Shown piece after piece: positions 1 to 8,937 of a stretch of DNA of 64,000 nucleotides (the first letter of the stretch is position 1; each line of letters begins with the position of its first letter). The notes beneath the pieces were generated by a model. That model was given only the letters and a program-made list of their open reading frames with translations. It was not told the DNA's origin and did not search any database. The DNA is from an uncultured Tenacibaculum sp. (lineage in GTDB: Bacteria > Bacteroidota > Bacteroidia > Flavobacteriales > Flavobacteriaceae): the NCBI GenBank assembly GCA_947497895.1, contig CANMIL010000015.1, positions 1 through 64,000 of the forward strand, read 5' to 3'. The position numbers and the translations under genes are program-made.

Positions 1-84
1 GTTGAATGTTGAATGTTGAATGTTGAATGTTGAATGTTGAATGTTGAATGTTGAATGTTGAATGTTGAATGTTGAATGTTGAAT
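1..84. repeat. Heptanucleotide tandem repeat (GTTGAAT)12
   Basis: Twelve perfect, uninterrupted copies of GTTGAAT begin at base 1, so the array probably continues outside the window. It ends 111 bp before the NlpC/P60 start codon. A 7-bp unit is not a multiple of three, so slippage would shift frame if the array lay in a coding region. Here it appears intergenic and could only alter promoter spacing. Confidence 0.95.
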
Positions 85-195
85 AATAATTTATACGTTT
101 TATTTAATTGACAACATAAGTGATTTTCAGTTTTACCCAGAAGTTATTAACGTAGATTTATTAACTTTAAGACTTATAATCAATAGTTTCCCCGA

Positions 196-687
196 ATGAA
201 ACAACAACTCTTCTTATTTATAAGTTTATTAAGTTTTATCATTTATTGTTATGTTAAAGTCAATGATAATTCTTCTGCACAACCTGTAACCATTGAATTA
301 TCTAAAACCGAAAAAGTAATTGCTTTCGCCAATTCATTTTTAAATACTCCCTATAGAGCTGGAGGAACAACAAAATCAGGTATGGACTGTTCTGGGTTAG
401 TTCAAACATCCTTTAAAGAGATAGATATTAAACTACCGAGATCCTCTGCAGAAATGAGCGATTTTGGCAAAGCTGTTTCTTGGAAAAATATAAAACCTGG
501 TGATTTACTTTTTTTCAATATTGAAAGATTAGAAGGAAGTATCAACCATGTAGGACTTGTTACAGAAATAGCCAAACCTGATATTTATTTTATTCATTCA
601 ACTACTAAAAAAGGAGTCATTACAAATTCACTTCAAGAAAATTATTGGGCAACTTCTTTTGTTAAAGCAAAAAGAATTATTGACTAG
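196..687 (+). CDS. NlpC/P60 family peptidoglycan endopeptidase, membrane-anchored or secreted
   Basis: This 163-residue protein is predicted to cleave peptide stems of peptidoglycan in the periplasm. A hydrophobic N-terminus (about residues 4-20) acts as a signal or anchor; the Cys at residue 18 lies in IIYC, which is a poor lipobox. The NlpC/P60 core follows. The nucleophile is Cys65 in the MDCSG motif, the general base is His118 in INHVG, and the third polar position is probably His134 in FIHST. The PGDLLFF motif typical of the family sits just before the His motif. The gene is monocistronic and convergent with the lipoprotein gene downstream, sharing a terminator region. The cell-wall target is not known from sequence. 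Confidence 0.88.
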   Translation: MKQQLFLFISLLSFIIYCYVKVNDNSSAQPVTIELSKTEKVIAFANSFLNTPYRAGGTTKSGMDCSGLVQTSFKEIDIKLPRSSAEMSDFGKAVSWKNIKPGDLLFFNIERLEGSINHVGLVTEIAKPDIYFIHSTTKKGVITNSLQENYWATSFVKAKRIID

Positions 688-693
688 ACAGAA

Positions 694-722
694 TAAAAAA
701 AGCTACCTATTGTAAGGTAACT
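694..722 (-). terminator. Intrinsic terminator of the lipoprotein gene at 741
   Basis: On the minus strand an AGTTACCT/AGGTAGCT stem with one G-U pair is followed by a run of seven T. It lies directly downstream of the minus-strand gene ending at 741 and between two convergent genes. Confidence 0.75.
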
Positions 723-740
723 TCTTCATTTTTAAAATAG

Positions 741-1520
741 TTAGTTATAACCCCCTATAATTTTACCATCTGTCAAACTCAAAACTTCATTTACAATTAC
801 TTTGTCTAAAGTTGGATCTAAGTAGTTTATTTTATAATCTAACAGTTTACATTCAAAATCAGCTTCAATATAAAATTCTTTAGTTTGCCTTCCATACCTA
901 TCAACGTCCAGCACCTCATATTTTTTTAATTCAAAGAATGATGCTTCCATAAAGTTGTCGTATCCATAAGGACTATTAGGGTCTTCAGTGTAAAGATCAA
1001 GTATTAACTGGCTTGTATATGTTTTATTAGTGTTTTTATCCTTAATCTCCAAGGTAAACCCTTTATACTTTCCTCGCTCCAAGTCCCCAGGATTTCGTTC
1101 GTGTTCAATATACTTCATCCCCAGATTCGTTCTTTGAAACATTAATTCCTTTATTCTATTAATATTTGGTATAGTAGCTTGCGACTGAGTGGGGTCAATC
1201 CCGAAATCGCTTAACAAAAAATAGTCTCCAAAATATAAGGTAATTTCGTAATTCTCATTTATAAAAAATTCCCTTGTATAAGCATATATTCCTCCATTAT
1301 CTATCAGTTTCATACTCCCCCAACCGGTCCCCGAATTATCTAAGTGGCTGAAATTTATTGTTATTGGTTCGTTATTAAGTTTAAACGACACAGTCATTCC
1401 TTGGGGTTCTACCTGAGGCTCTTCCATAATTTCTTCAGATGAATCGCTACAAGAGATATAAAAAATTGATAAGAAAATTAAGAAAGTGACTCTAGCAGTA
1501 GTTTGTAATATAGTTTTCAT
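741..1520 (-). CDS. Hypothetical acidic lipoprotein
   Basis: I do not recognise this family. The ATG at 1520 is preferred over an upstream in-frame ATG at 1574 because it begins a classic signal peptide (MKTILQ..., hydrophobic stretch) ending in the lipobox YISC. That gives a 259-residue protein. The residues after the lipid Cys are SDSSEEIMEE. An acidic stretch like this resembles the surface-export signal described for Bacteroidota lipoproteins, so surface exposure is plausible but inferred. The mature part looks beta-rich, with alternating hydrophobic residues and no catalytic motif I can name. It stands alone between two terminators, convergent with the NlpC/P60 gene. Confidence 0.7.
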   Translation of the reverse strand: MKTILQTTARVTFLIFLSIFYISCSDSSEEIMEEPQVEPQGMTVSFKLNNEPITINFSHLDNSGTGWGSMKLIDNGGIYAYTREFFINENYEITLYFGDYFLLSDFGIDPTQSQATIPNINRIKELMFQRTNLGMKYIEHERNPGDLERGKYKGFTLEIKDKNTNKTYTSQLILDLYTEDPNSPYGYDNFMEASFFELKKYEVLDVDRYGRQTKEFYIEADFECKLLDYKINYLDPTLDKVIVNEVLSLTDGKIIGGYN

Positions 1521-1583
1521 TTTATAAGTAGTTTTGGTTTCACTTTTAAAACCAAACTCCATGCCAAAAAACATAAATTAAAT

Positions 1584-1616
1584 AAAAAAAGAGCTACCTT
1601 ATCCAGTAACTCTTTT
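1584..1616 (-). terminator. Intrinsic terminator downstream of obg
   Basis: Minus-strand stem AAGAGTTAC/GTAGCTCTT (one G-U pair) followed by seven T, 28 bp past the obg stop codon. Confidence 0.8.
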
Positions 1617-1643
1617 ATTGTCAAAATTTTATTTGACATTATT

Positions 1644-2633
1644 TTAATTCAACATTTTCCAAACTTTATCTTTTAACTCCATCAAACCTTGTTGCGCTAC
1701 TGATGAAATAAATACTGAATCAACTCCTTCAGGTAAATCTTGTGCTATTTCTTCTTTCAATTCTTCATCTAACATATCACTTTTAGATATTGCCAATAAA
1801 CGTTGTTTATCCAACAGCTCAGGGTTATGCTTTCGTAATTCATTCAAGAGAATTTCATACTCTTTTTTAATATCATCGCTATCTGCAGCTACTAAAAATA
1901 ATAATACCGAATTCCTCTCAATATGACGTAAGAAATAATGACCAAGACCTTTTCCTTCTGAAGCTCCTTCAATAATCCCAGGAATATCAGCCATTACAAA
2001 ACTTTGATGATTTCTATATTCTACAATCCCTAAATTTGGCTTTAAGGTCGTAAAGGCATAATCCGCAATTTTAGGTTTTGCCGCTGTAATAACAGATAAT
2101 AACGTAGACTTCCCTGCATTAGGAAACCCAACAAGTCCAACATCTGCTAACACTTTCAATTCTATTCGATACCATCCGTCTTGACCTTCTAATCCAGGCT
2201 GAGCATATCGCGGAGTTTGATTCGTTGGCGACTTAAAATGCCAATTTCCTTTTCCTCCTTTTCCTCCTTCCAATAAAATTACATCCTCTCCATCTTCTGT
2301 AATCTCAAATAACACCTGATCGGTATCAGCATCTCTAAATATAGTTCCTAATGGCACTGGAATTATGATATCACCTCCATCGCTTCCTGTACTTCTACTA
2401 CTTCCTCCGTCTCCACCATGTTCAGCTCTAAAATGACGTTTAAATTTTAAATGAAAAAGTGTCCACATGCTTTTATCACCACGAACAATTACATGTCCGC
2501 CTCTTCCACCATCTCCACCATCAGGTCCTCCTTTAGCCACAAACTTTTCTCTGTGTAAATGCATAGAACCTCTACCTCCTTTTCCAGAAGACGCATAAAT
2601 TTTTATGTAATCGACAAAATTTCCTTCAGTCAT
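1644..2633 (-). CDS. obg: GTPase Obg/CgtA
   Basis: Obg is an essential GTPase that binds the 50S ribosomal subunit and links ribosome assembly to growth state. The 329-residue protein has the glycine-rich Obg fold at residues 1-158, with repeated GGxGG motifs. The G domain follows: P-loop GFPNAGKS (169-176), switch II DIPG (216-219) and SKSD (283-286) in place of the usual NKxD. The length and absence of a long C-terminal domain fit the Bacteroidota form. It lies directly downstream of the HPRT-adenylate kinase gene on the same strand, but a terminator separates the two. Confidence 0.97.
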   Translation of the reverse strand: MTEGNFVDYIKIYASSGKGGRGSMHLHREKFVAKGGPDGGDGGRGGHVIVRGDKSMWTLFHLKFKRHFRAEHGGDGGSSRSTGSDGGDIIIPVPLGTIFRDADTDQVLFEITEDGEDVILLEGGKGGKGNWHFKSPTNQTPRYAQPGLEGQDGWYRIELKVLADVGLVGFPNAGKSTLLSVITAAKPKIADYAFTTLKPNLGIVEYRNHQSFVMADIPGIIEGASEGKGLGHYFLRHIERNSVLLFLVAADSDDIKKEYEILLNELRKHNPELLDKQRLLAISKSDMLDEELKEEIAQDLPEGVDSVFISSVAQQGLMELKDKVWKMLN

Positions 2634-2714
2634 TGTTTATTGTTTTTAATTATAGTATGATAACCACGGAATTAATACGATTAAAACCGCAGATTTACAT
2701 CATTATAATTCATT

Positions 2715-2745
2715 AAAAAAGGCACTTTAATAAGTACCTTTTTTT
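2715..2745 (-). terminator. Intrinsic terminator of hpt-adk
   Basis: AAAAAAGGCACTT and AAGTACCTTTTTT form a hairpin immediately after the stop codon of the fusion gene, with a T-run on the minus strand. Confidence 0.85.
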
Positions 2746-2749
2746 AATT

Positions 2750-3868
2750 TTATAACTTATCAAATATTTCCGATAGTCGTTCAGTAATATCTTCGATACT
2801 TCCAACACCATCTATTCCATGATAATTACCTTTCTCATCGTAAAAATCTTTCAAGACAGCTGTTTTCGTGTTGTATTCGTTAAAACGGTTTCTGATTTTC
2901 TCTTCATCAGTATCATCAGATCTTCCACTAGTTTTTCCTCTTTCAAGAATACGCTCTACTAATAAATCTTCATGAACCTCTAAAGCAACCATTCCATTAA
3001 TTCTTTCACCTTTTTCAGCTAAGAACTCTTCTAAAGCGATGGCTTGCGATTCCGTTCTAGGAAATCCATCAAAAATAAATCCATCTGCCTCTACATTTTT
3101 CTCAACTTCATCTTTCAACATGCTAATGGTAACCTCGTCTGGAACAAGCTCACCAGCATCAATATATTTTTTAGCTAAAACACCTAATTCAGTTTCGTTT
3201 TTAATATTATAACGAAATACATCTCCTGTAGAGATATGAACTAAGTTATACTTTTCCTTTAAAATAGTAGCTTGCGTTCCTTTACCGGCACCTGGAGGGC
3301 CGAATAATACAATATTTTTCATTTTTGGTTGTGTTGTTAATTGATAAACAGCAGGCAAGTTTCTTCCATAACCATCATAATCTAACCCATAACCTACAAT
3401 AAAACTATCTGGAATACTTTTTCCTACATAATCTATTGGAAGTTCTTTTCTGTAGACATCTGGTTTAAAGAAAAGCGTTGCTATTTTAAGTTCTTTTAAG
3501 TTTTTAGATTTGAATATTTCGTAGATCTCCTGAAGTGTTGTTCCTGTATCAATTACATCTTCTAAGATAACAACAGTTCTCCCTTCTAGATCTTCATTAA
3601 CACCAATTAATTTTTTCACTTTGTCAGTACTACTAGTTCCTTCATAAGAAGCTAGCTTTACAAAAGAAATTTCACAATCTCCTTTATACGCTCGCACAAA
3701 ATCAGCAGCAAAAACAAAACACCCATTTAAGATTCCTATAAAAAGTGGCACCTCGTTTTCTGGTAAATCGTTTTTTACCTGTTTAGCTAAATCTTTAACT
3801 ATACTAGAAATTTCGTTTTTCGAAACGAACTCTTTAAAATATAAATCGTGAATTCTTGTAATTTTCAT
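2750..3868 (-). CDS. Bifunctional hypoxanthine phosphoribosyltransferase / adenylate kinase
   Basis: One 372-residue frame encodes two complete purine enzymes. Residues 1-180 are an HPRT, which salvages hypoxanthine or guanine to the nucleotide. Its PRPP loop is EDVIDTGTT (103-111). Residues 183-372 are an adenylate kinase (AMP + ATP to 2 ADP). Its P-loop is GPPGAGKGT (190-198), the AMP-site motif is DGFPR (267-271), and the LID is the short form around GRSDD (315-319). The join is PKMKN with no stop or frameshift. Met183 could still serve as an internal start for free kinase. A TAnnTTTG box lies only 7 nt upstream of the ATG, so the message may be leaderless. I believe this fusion occurs in other Flavobacteriaceae. 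Confidence 0.93.
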   Translation of the reverse strand: MKITRIHDLYFKEFVSKNEISSIVKDLAKQVKNDLPENEVPLFIGILNGCFVFAADFVRAYKGDCEISFVKLASYEGTSSTDKVKKLIGVNEDLEGRTVVILEDVIDTGTTLQEIYEIFKSKNLKELKIATLFFKPDVYRKELPIDYVGKSIPDSFIVGYGLDYDGYGRNLPAVYQLTTQPKMKNIVLFGPPGAGKGTQATILKEKYNLVHISTGDVFRYNIKNETELGVLAKKYIDAGELVPDEVTISMLKDEVEKNVEADGFIFDGFPRTESQAIALEEFLAEKGERINGMVALEVHEDLLVERILERGKTSGRSDDTDEEKIRNRFNEYNTKTAVLKDFYDEKGNYHGIDGVGSIEDITERLSEIFDKL

Positions 3869-3875
3869 CTGACTG

Positions 3876-3883
3876 CAAAGATA
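3876..3883 (-). promoter_or_regulatory. -7 box TATCTTTG of hpt-adk
   Basis: The minus strand reads TATCTTTG, an exact match to the Bacteroidota -7 consensus TAnnTTTG, ending 7 nt before the ATG. No clear TTG -33 element is visible. The transcript would start within about 5 nt of the start codon. Confidence 0.6.
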
Positions 3884-3903
3884 GTTGCTTGATATTAAAT
3901 GAA

Positions 3904-3936
3904 AAAACCGTTTTGAACTCTATTCAAAACGGTTTT
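3904..3936 (-). terminator. Intrinsic terminator of secDF
   Basis: A perfect 14-bp inverted repeat (AAAACCGTTTTGAA, 5-nt loop) lies 19 bp past the secDF stop codon, with a T-run on the minus strand. Confidence 0.9.
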
Positions 3937-3955
3937 ATTATAATCGTGTTATAAT

Positions 3956-6900
3956 TTATTCTTTTTTCTTTCTTTTGGCTACATCGAACATAATTGGTGT
4001 TGCCACGAATAAAGATGAGTAAGTACCTACAACTACCCCTACAATAAGTGCAAACATAAATCCTTTGATACTATCTCCTCCAAAGAAGAATATAGCTAAC
4101 ATTACTAATAATGTTGTTAAAGATGTGTTGATTGTTCTACCTAAAGTACTACTTAAGGCTTTGTCAACTAAGTTTGCTGTAAGTGAGTTACTATTGTTTG
4201 CGTACTCTCTAATTCTATCGAAAATTACCACGGTATCATTCAGCGAGTAACCAACTACGGTCAGAATTGCTGCGATAAATGATTGTCCGATTTCCATATC
4301 GAATGGCATAATTTTGTAGAAAATAGAGAAAACACCTAATACCACTAATACATCGTGGAATACTGCCACAACTGCACCAATAGAGAATGCCATTTTTCTA
4401 AAACGTAATAAGATGTATAAGAACACTACAATTAACGAACCTAATACAGCCCATAATGCAGCTTGCTTAATATCATCAGCAATAGTAGGATCTACTTTCA
4501 TATAACTCATGATACCACCACCGTTGTTTACTTTTTCAAAACCTGGCTTAAAGTTTTCGTAAGAAACACCTTCTAAATAAGGCTGTAATCCTTTATATAA
4601 AGCACTTTGAACTTGCTCATCAACCTCTTTACTCTTATCATCAATTTTGAAAACAGTAGTAATTTTTAATTGATTCTCAGCTCCATATGTTTTAACTTCT
4701 GGTGCAGTTCCAAATACTTCTTTTAAGTTATTCGCTACTTCATTAGCTTTCATTGCCTTATCAAAACGAACTACGTATGAACGACCTCCTTTGAAATCTA
4801 CTCCTTGCTTTAACCCTAATGTTAACATTGAAGCTAATCCGATAACGATTAAAGTTCCAGAAACGATATATGCTAACTTACGCTTCTTTAAGAACTCAAC
4901 ACTGATGTTCTTAAACCAGTTTTTAGAAATGTTAGTATTGAATGTTAAGTCAGTTCCTTTTGCAACTGATCTATCAATTAATAAACGAGTAATAAATACT
5001 GCTGTAAATAATGATGTTGCAATACCAATCATTAACGTAAGTGCGAAACCTTTAATAGGACCAGTTCCGAATGCGTATAAAATAATACCAGTTAATAATG
5101 TAGTAATATTTGCATCGATAATTGCAGATAACGCCCCTTTAATAGAGAAACCTTCTTCTACAGAAAGAGCTAATCCTTTACCTCCATTTAATCCTTCTTT
5201 AATTCTTTCAAAAATAATTACGTTCGCATCAACCGACATACCAATTGTTAAGATAATACCAGCAATACCAGGTAATGTTAATACAGAATTAAACGAAGCT
5301 AAAATTCCGAAGATAAATAAGATGTTTACCAATAAAGCAATGTTCGCATAAGCTCCTGCTTTACCATAGTATAAAATCATCCATACTAAAACTAATAAAA
5401 TAGCTAATCCAAATGACCAAATACTTGCGTTAATAGACTCTTGCCCTAATGATGGTCCTACTACCTCTGCTTCAATCATTCTTGCTGGAGCTGGTAACTT
5501 ACCTGCTTTTAATACTGTTGCTATATCTTTAGCTTCATTAACAGTCATGTCACCTCCAGAAATCTGAGTACTTCCAGTCAAAATTGGTTCGTTTACAGAT
5601 GGTGCCGTATATACATAATCATCTAATACAACAGCCACAAACTTCCCTGCATTTTCAGTAGTCATTTTACCCCATAACTTAGATCCAACACCATTCATTT
5701 GCATGTTAACAACAGCCTCATTCGCTCTTGTTGGGTGGAAATCTTGTTTTGCATCAGCAATCACATCTCCATCGATAGGCGCCTTACCATTTCTGTTCGA
5801 CTTGATTGCATACAGTTTTAACATTGGAGCTAAATCTTGATCTTTGTTTTGCTCCGTTCTTTCTGGACTAAATGGCTTATAGTCCCATAAGAACTCAGCA
5901 TATCTCAAGTTTTTAGGTAATAAAGCTTGGATTGCCTTATTTCTTAATAGACTATTTACCATTGCTGTATCCTGTAACTTAGCATAAGCAACAGTTGAAC
6001 CTACTTGTTGGAAATTAGGAATTAAATACGTGAATAATGATTTTTGGTTCTCAACTTTTGTTGAATCCTTAGCATCTCCTAATAAATCATCAATACTATC
6101 TTCGCTCTTTGTAGTATCCTGAGCTTTCTCAACAGCTTCTTCTGTTTCCCCCTTTAATAATTCAATAGCTTTTATGTTAGCTGATTGAAAAAATGGAATT
6201 ACTTCAGCATTGGTAAATACTTCCCAAAACTGTAATTCAGCAGTACTTTGTAATAACTTTTGTACACGCTCAATATCTTTTGCTCCTGGTAATTCAACTT
6301 GAATTCTACCAGATGTTCCAATACGTTGAATATTTGGTTGAACAACACCAAACTTATCGATACGACTACGTAATACTTCAAATGCAGTGTTTATTGAAGA
6401 ATTGATTTCTTCTTGTAAAGTCGATTTAACCTGCTCGTTTGTTTTATTGAAGTTTATTTTATCACGTAATGATTTGGTAGCTCCAAAAATACTTGGATCA
6501 CTAAGTTTAACACTACCATTACTTATTTCTACGAATGAATCGTAAAATAAGTCTAAATAATTGTCTTGGCTATCTTTTTGAGCCTCATCTGCTTTTGCTA
6601 AAGCGTCTATAAACACTTTATTTTGAGAATCGTTAGACAATCCGATTAAGATATCTTTAACCGATACCTGTAAAATTGCATTAATACCACCTTTTAAATC
6701 AAGACCAAGGTTCATTTCCTTGTCTCTGATATCATCATAAGTGAATTTGGCAATTCCTAAATTTACTACTTCCTTATTTGCTACACTATCTAGATACCTT
6801 CTTTCGAATCTAGCTAATTCTCTACCGTTATTGTCAGTAACATTACTCTTAGCGTACTCTTTAGCACTCTTTTCTACCTTATTGGCAAAAAAAGTAAATG

Positions 6901-6967
6901 ACAACTGATAGGCACTCACTAATCCGAAAAGGACAGCAAATAATTTAATTAGACCTTTGTTTTGCAT
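3956..6967 (-). CDS. secDF: SecDF fused protein-export accessory protein
   Basis: SecDF uses the proton gradient to pull preproteins out of the SecYEG channel on the periplasmic side. This 1003-residue protein carries SecD and SecF in one chain, the usual Bacteroidota arrangement. The SecD half shows one N-terminal membrane helix, the D1 motif LDLKGG, a large periplasmic domain, and a membrane bundle with the IGMSVDANVIIFERIKEG motif. The SecF half has VDFKGG and the matching GYSLNDTVVIFDRIRE motif. The periplasmic region around residues 290-320 has an acidic low-complexity insertion. The gene is monocistronic, with its own promoter and terminator. Confidence 0.97.
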   Translation of the reverse strand: MQNKGLIKLFAVLFGLVSAYQLSFTFFANKVEKSAKEYAKSNVTDNNGRELARFERRYLDSVANKEVVNLGIAKFTYDDIRDKEMNLGLDLKGGINAILQVSVKDILIGLSNDSQNKVFIDALAKADEAQKDSQDNYLDLFYDSFVEISNGSVKLSDPSIFGATKSLRDKINFNKTNEQVKSTLQEEINSSINTAFEVLRSRIDKFGVVQPNIQRIGTSGRIQVELPGAKDIERVQKLLQSTAELQFWEVFTNAEVIPFFQSANIKAIELLKGETEEAVEKAQDTTKSEDSIDDLLGDAKDSTKVENQKSLFTYLIPNFQQVGSTVAYAKLQDTAMVNSLLRNKAIQALLPKNLRYAEFLWDYKPFSPERTEQNKDQDLAPMLKLYAIKSNRNGKAPIDGDVIADAKQDFHPTRANEAVVNMQMNGVGSKLWGKMTTENAGKFVAVVLDDYVYTAPSVNEPILTGSTQISGGDMTVNEAKDIATVLKAGKLPAPARMIEAEVVGPSLGQESINASIWSFGLAILLVLVWMILYYGKAGAYANIALLVNILFIFGILASFNSVLTLPGIAGIILTIGMSVDANVIIFERIKEGLNGGKGLALSVEEGFSIKGALSAIIDANITTLLTGIILYAFGTGPIKGFALTLMIGIATSLFTAVFITRLLIDRSVAKGTDLTFNTNISKNWFKNISVEFLKKRKLAYIVSGTLIVIGLASMLTLGLKQGVDFKGGRSYVVRFDKAMKANEVANNLKEVFGTAPEVKTYGAENQLKITTVFKIDDKSKEVDEQVQSALYKGLQPYLEGVSYENFKPGFEKVNNGGGIMSYMKVDPTIADDIKQAALWAVLGSLIVVFLYILLRFRKMAFSIGAVVAVFHDVLVVLGVFSIFYKIMPFDMEIGQSFIAAILTVVGYSLNDTVVIFDRIREYANNSNSLTANLVDKALSSTLGRTINTSLTTLLVMLAIFFFGGDSIKGFMFALIVGVVVGTYSSLFVATPIMFDVAKRKKKE

Positions 6968-7003
6968 TTTTAATTAATTTAAATCGACTTTTTTTAAAAC
7001 GTG

Positions 7004-7035
7004 CAAATATAGTATTTCAAAGAAAGAATTGCCAA
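7004..7035 (-). promoter_or_regulatory. Promoter of secDF
   Basis: On the minus strand TTG (7035-7033), a 21-bp spacer and TATATTTG (7011-7004) match the Bacteroidota -33/-7 consensus. The box ends 36 bp before the secDF start. Confidence 0.65.
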
Positions 7036-7172
7036 TTCTTTTAGCATATTTATAATCAGAGCAGCTATTTATGCAAAACTTACCAAAAAAATTAATGTTT
7101 TTCACCTCTTATTAATGCTTATATTTACGAACTACAGATTAAATTTCAAACAACTTAACAAATTGTAAAATA

Positions 7173-8873
7173 ATGGCGCAAACATCAAATACTGAAACTG
7201 TGCACTTAACCGATATAGAAATCGCACAAGCAAAAGAGCTACAACATATTAAACACATTGCAAAGAAATTAAATGTAGATGAAGACGATTTAGAAATGTA
7301 TGGTAAATACAAAGCCAAACTTCCTCTGAATCTTATTAATGAAGACACTATTAAAAACAACAATTTAGTTTTAGTAACAGCTCTAACTCCTACTCCTGCT
7401 GGAGAAGGAAAAACGACTGTTTCAATTGGTTTAACAGAAGGACTAAATAAAATAGGAAAACAAGCTACTGTTGTATTACGTGAACCATCATTAGGACCTG
7501 TATTTGGAATTAAAGGTGGAGCCGCTGGAGGAGGATACTCTCAGGTGGTTCCTATGGAAGACATCAACTTACATTTTACTGGAGATTTTAATGCTATTGA
7601 AAAAGCTAACAATTTATTGTCTGCTCTCATTGATAATAATCTTCAGAGCAAAACGAATAACTTAAACATCGATCCTAGAACTATTCTTTGGAAGCGTGTT
7701 ATTGACATGAACGATAGAGCACTTCGTCAAATCACTATTGGTTTAGGAGGAACTGCAAACGGTATTCCAAGAGAAGACGGATTCAATATTACTCCTGCTT
7801 CAGAAGTAATGGCTATTTTATGTATGGCTACTAGTTTTGATGATTTAAAAGAGCGTTTAGGAAATATTTTTATTGGATTTACATTTGACAAAAAACCAAT
7901 TTTTGCTCGCGATTTAAAAGCTCAGGATGCCATGGCAATCTTATTAAAAGATGCTATTAAGCCAAACCTTGTTCAAACTTTAGAAGAGAATCCAGCAATT
8001 ATTCATGGAGGACCTTTTGCTAATATTGCCCAAGGAACAAACACCATTTTTGCTACTAAAATGGGATTATCTCTATCTAACTATGTTGTTACCGAAGCTG
8101 GTTTCGGTGCCGATTTGGGAGCTGAAAAATTCTTAAATATTAAGTCTGCATACGCTGGATTGAATCCAAAATGTGTCGTTTTAGTTTCTACAGTAAGAGC
8201 TTTACGTCATCATGGTGGTTCTCCAAAAGATGAATACAACACTCCAAGTTTGGAACGCGTTCAAAATGGGTTTAAAAACTTAGAAAAGCATATTGAAAAT
8301 ATTCGAAAGTTCAATATCGAACCTGTTGTAGCCATTAATTCATTTGTTTCCGATTCTCAAGAAGAAGTTGACTTCGTTATCAAAGCATGTGCTGATTTAG
8401 GAGTTCAAGCTGTAGTATCTGAAGGATGGGCTAAAGGTGGTGAAGGAACTAAAAATTTAGCTACTGCTGTGGTTGATGTTCTTGAAAATAAAGCTTCTCA
8501 ATACAAACCTCTTTACGACTGGAAAAGTCCAGTAAAAGAAAAAATTGAAACGATAGCCAGAGAAGTATATGGTGCTACTTCAGTTGAATATAGTAAGAAA
8601 GCACAGTTAAACCTTAGAAGAATTGATCGATTAGGGTTTAATGATTTCGCTATTTGTATGGCGAAAACTCAAAAGTCTTTCTCTGATAATGAAAGTCTAA
8701 TTGGAAGACCTGAAAACTTTATAGTAACGGTACGTGAAATAGAAATTGCAGCAGGAGCTCAGTTTATCATCCCAATTTTAGGAAAAATGATGCGTATGCC
8801 AGGTTTACCATCTACCCCTGCCTCTGAAGGAATGGAAATAGATAATAATGGAAAAATATCAGGATTGTCTTAA
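7173..8873 (+). CDS. fhs: Formate--tetrahydrofolate ligase
   Basis: This cytoplasmic enzyme makes 10-formyl-THF from formate, THF and ATP, feeding one-carbon units to purine and formyl-Met synthesis. The 566-residue length is typical. The ATP-binding loop TPTPAGEGKT is at residues 72-81. Other family blocks are GPVFGIKGGAAGGGYSQV and EAGFGADLGAEKF. Homology is strong across the whole length, so the start at MAQTSN is secure. The upstream TATATTTA (7120-7127) is a near match to the -7 box. The gene ends in a strong terminator. Confidence 0.97.
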   Translation: MAQTSNTETVHLTDIEIAQAKELQHIKHIAKKLNVDEDDLEMYGKYKAKLPLNLINEDTIKNNNLVLVTALTPTPAGEGKTTVSIGLTEGLNKIGKQATVVLREPSLGPVFGIKGGAAGGGYSQVVPMEDINLHFTGDFNAIEKANNLLSALIDNNLQSKTNNLNIDPRTILWKRVIDMNDRALRQITIGLGGTANGIPREDGFNITPASEVMAILCMATSFDDLKERLGNIFIGFTFDKKPIFARDLKAQDAMAILLKDAIKPNLVQTLEENPAIIHGGPFANIAQGTNTIFATKMGLSLSNYVVTEAGFGADLGAEKFLNIKSAYAGLNPKCVVLVSTVRALRHHGGSPKDEYNTPSLERVQNGFKNLEKHIENIRKFNIEPVVAINSFVSDSQEEVDFVIKACADLGVQAVVSEGWAKGGEGTKNLATAVVDVLENKASQYKPLYDWKSPVKEKIETIAREVYGATSVEYSKKAQLNLRRIDRLGFNDFAICMAKTQKSFSDNESLIGRPENFIVTVREIEIAAGAQFIIPILGKMMRMPGLPSTPASEGMEIDNNGKISGLS

Positions 8874-8889
8874 AAAAACAATTTCAAAC

Positions 8890-8920
8890 AAAAAAGCATC
8901 GATAATATCGATGCTTTTTT
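8890..8920 (+). terminator. Bidirectional intrinsic terminator after fhs
   Basis: GCATCGAT and ATCGATGC form a perfect 8-bp core stem with a 3-nt loop, flanked by A- and T-runs. It lies between the convergent fhs and DUF2797 genes and can serve both. Confidence 0.92.
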
Positions 8921-8937
8921 CTTATGATATATTCTTA

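Noticed and set aside
1..84. Possible CRISPR or satellite
   Set aside because: The unit is 7 bp with no spacers; it is a simple microsatellite.
4791..5351. A 186-codon plus-strand ORF inside secDF
   Set aside because: It is a shadow of the secDF coding strand, whose frame holds all SecDF motifs.
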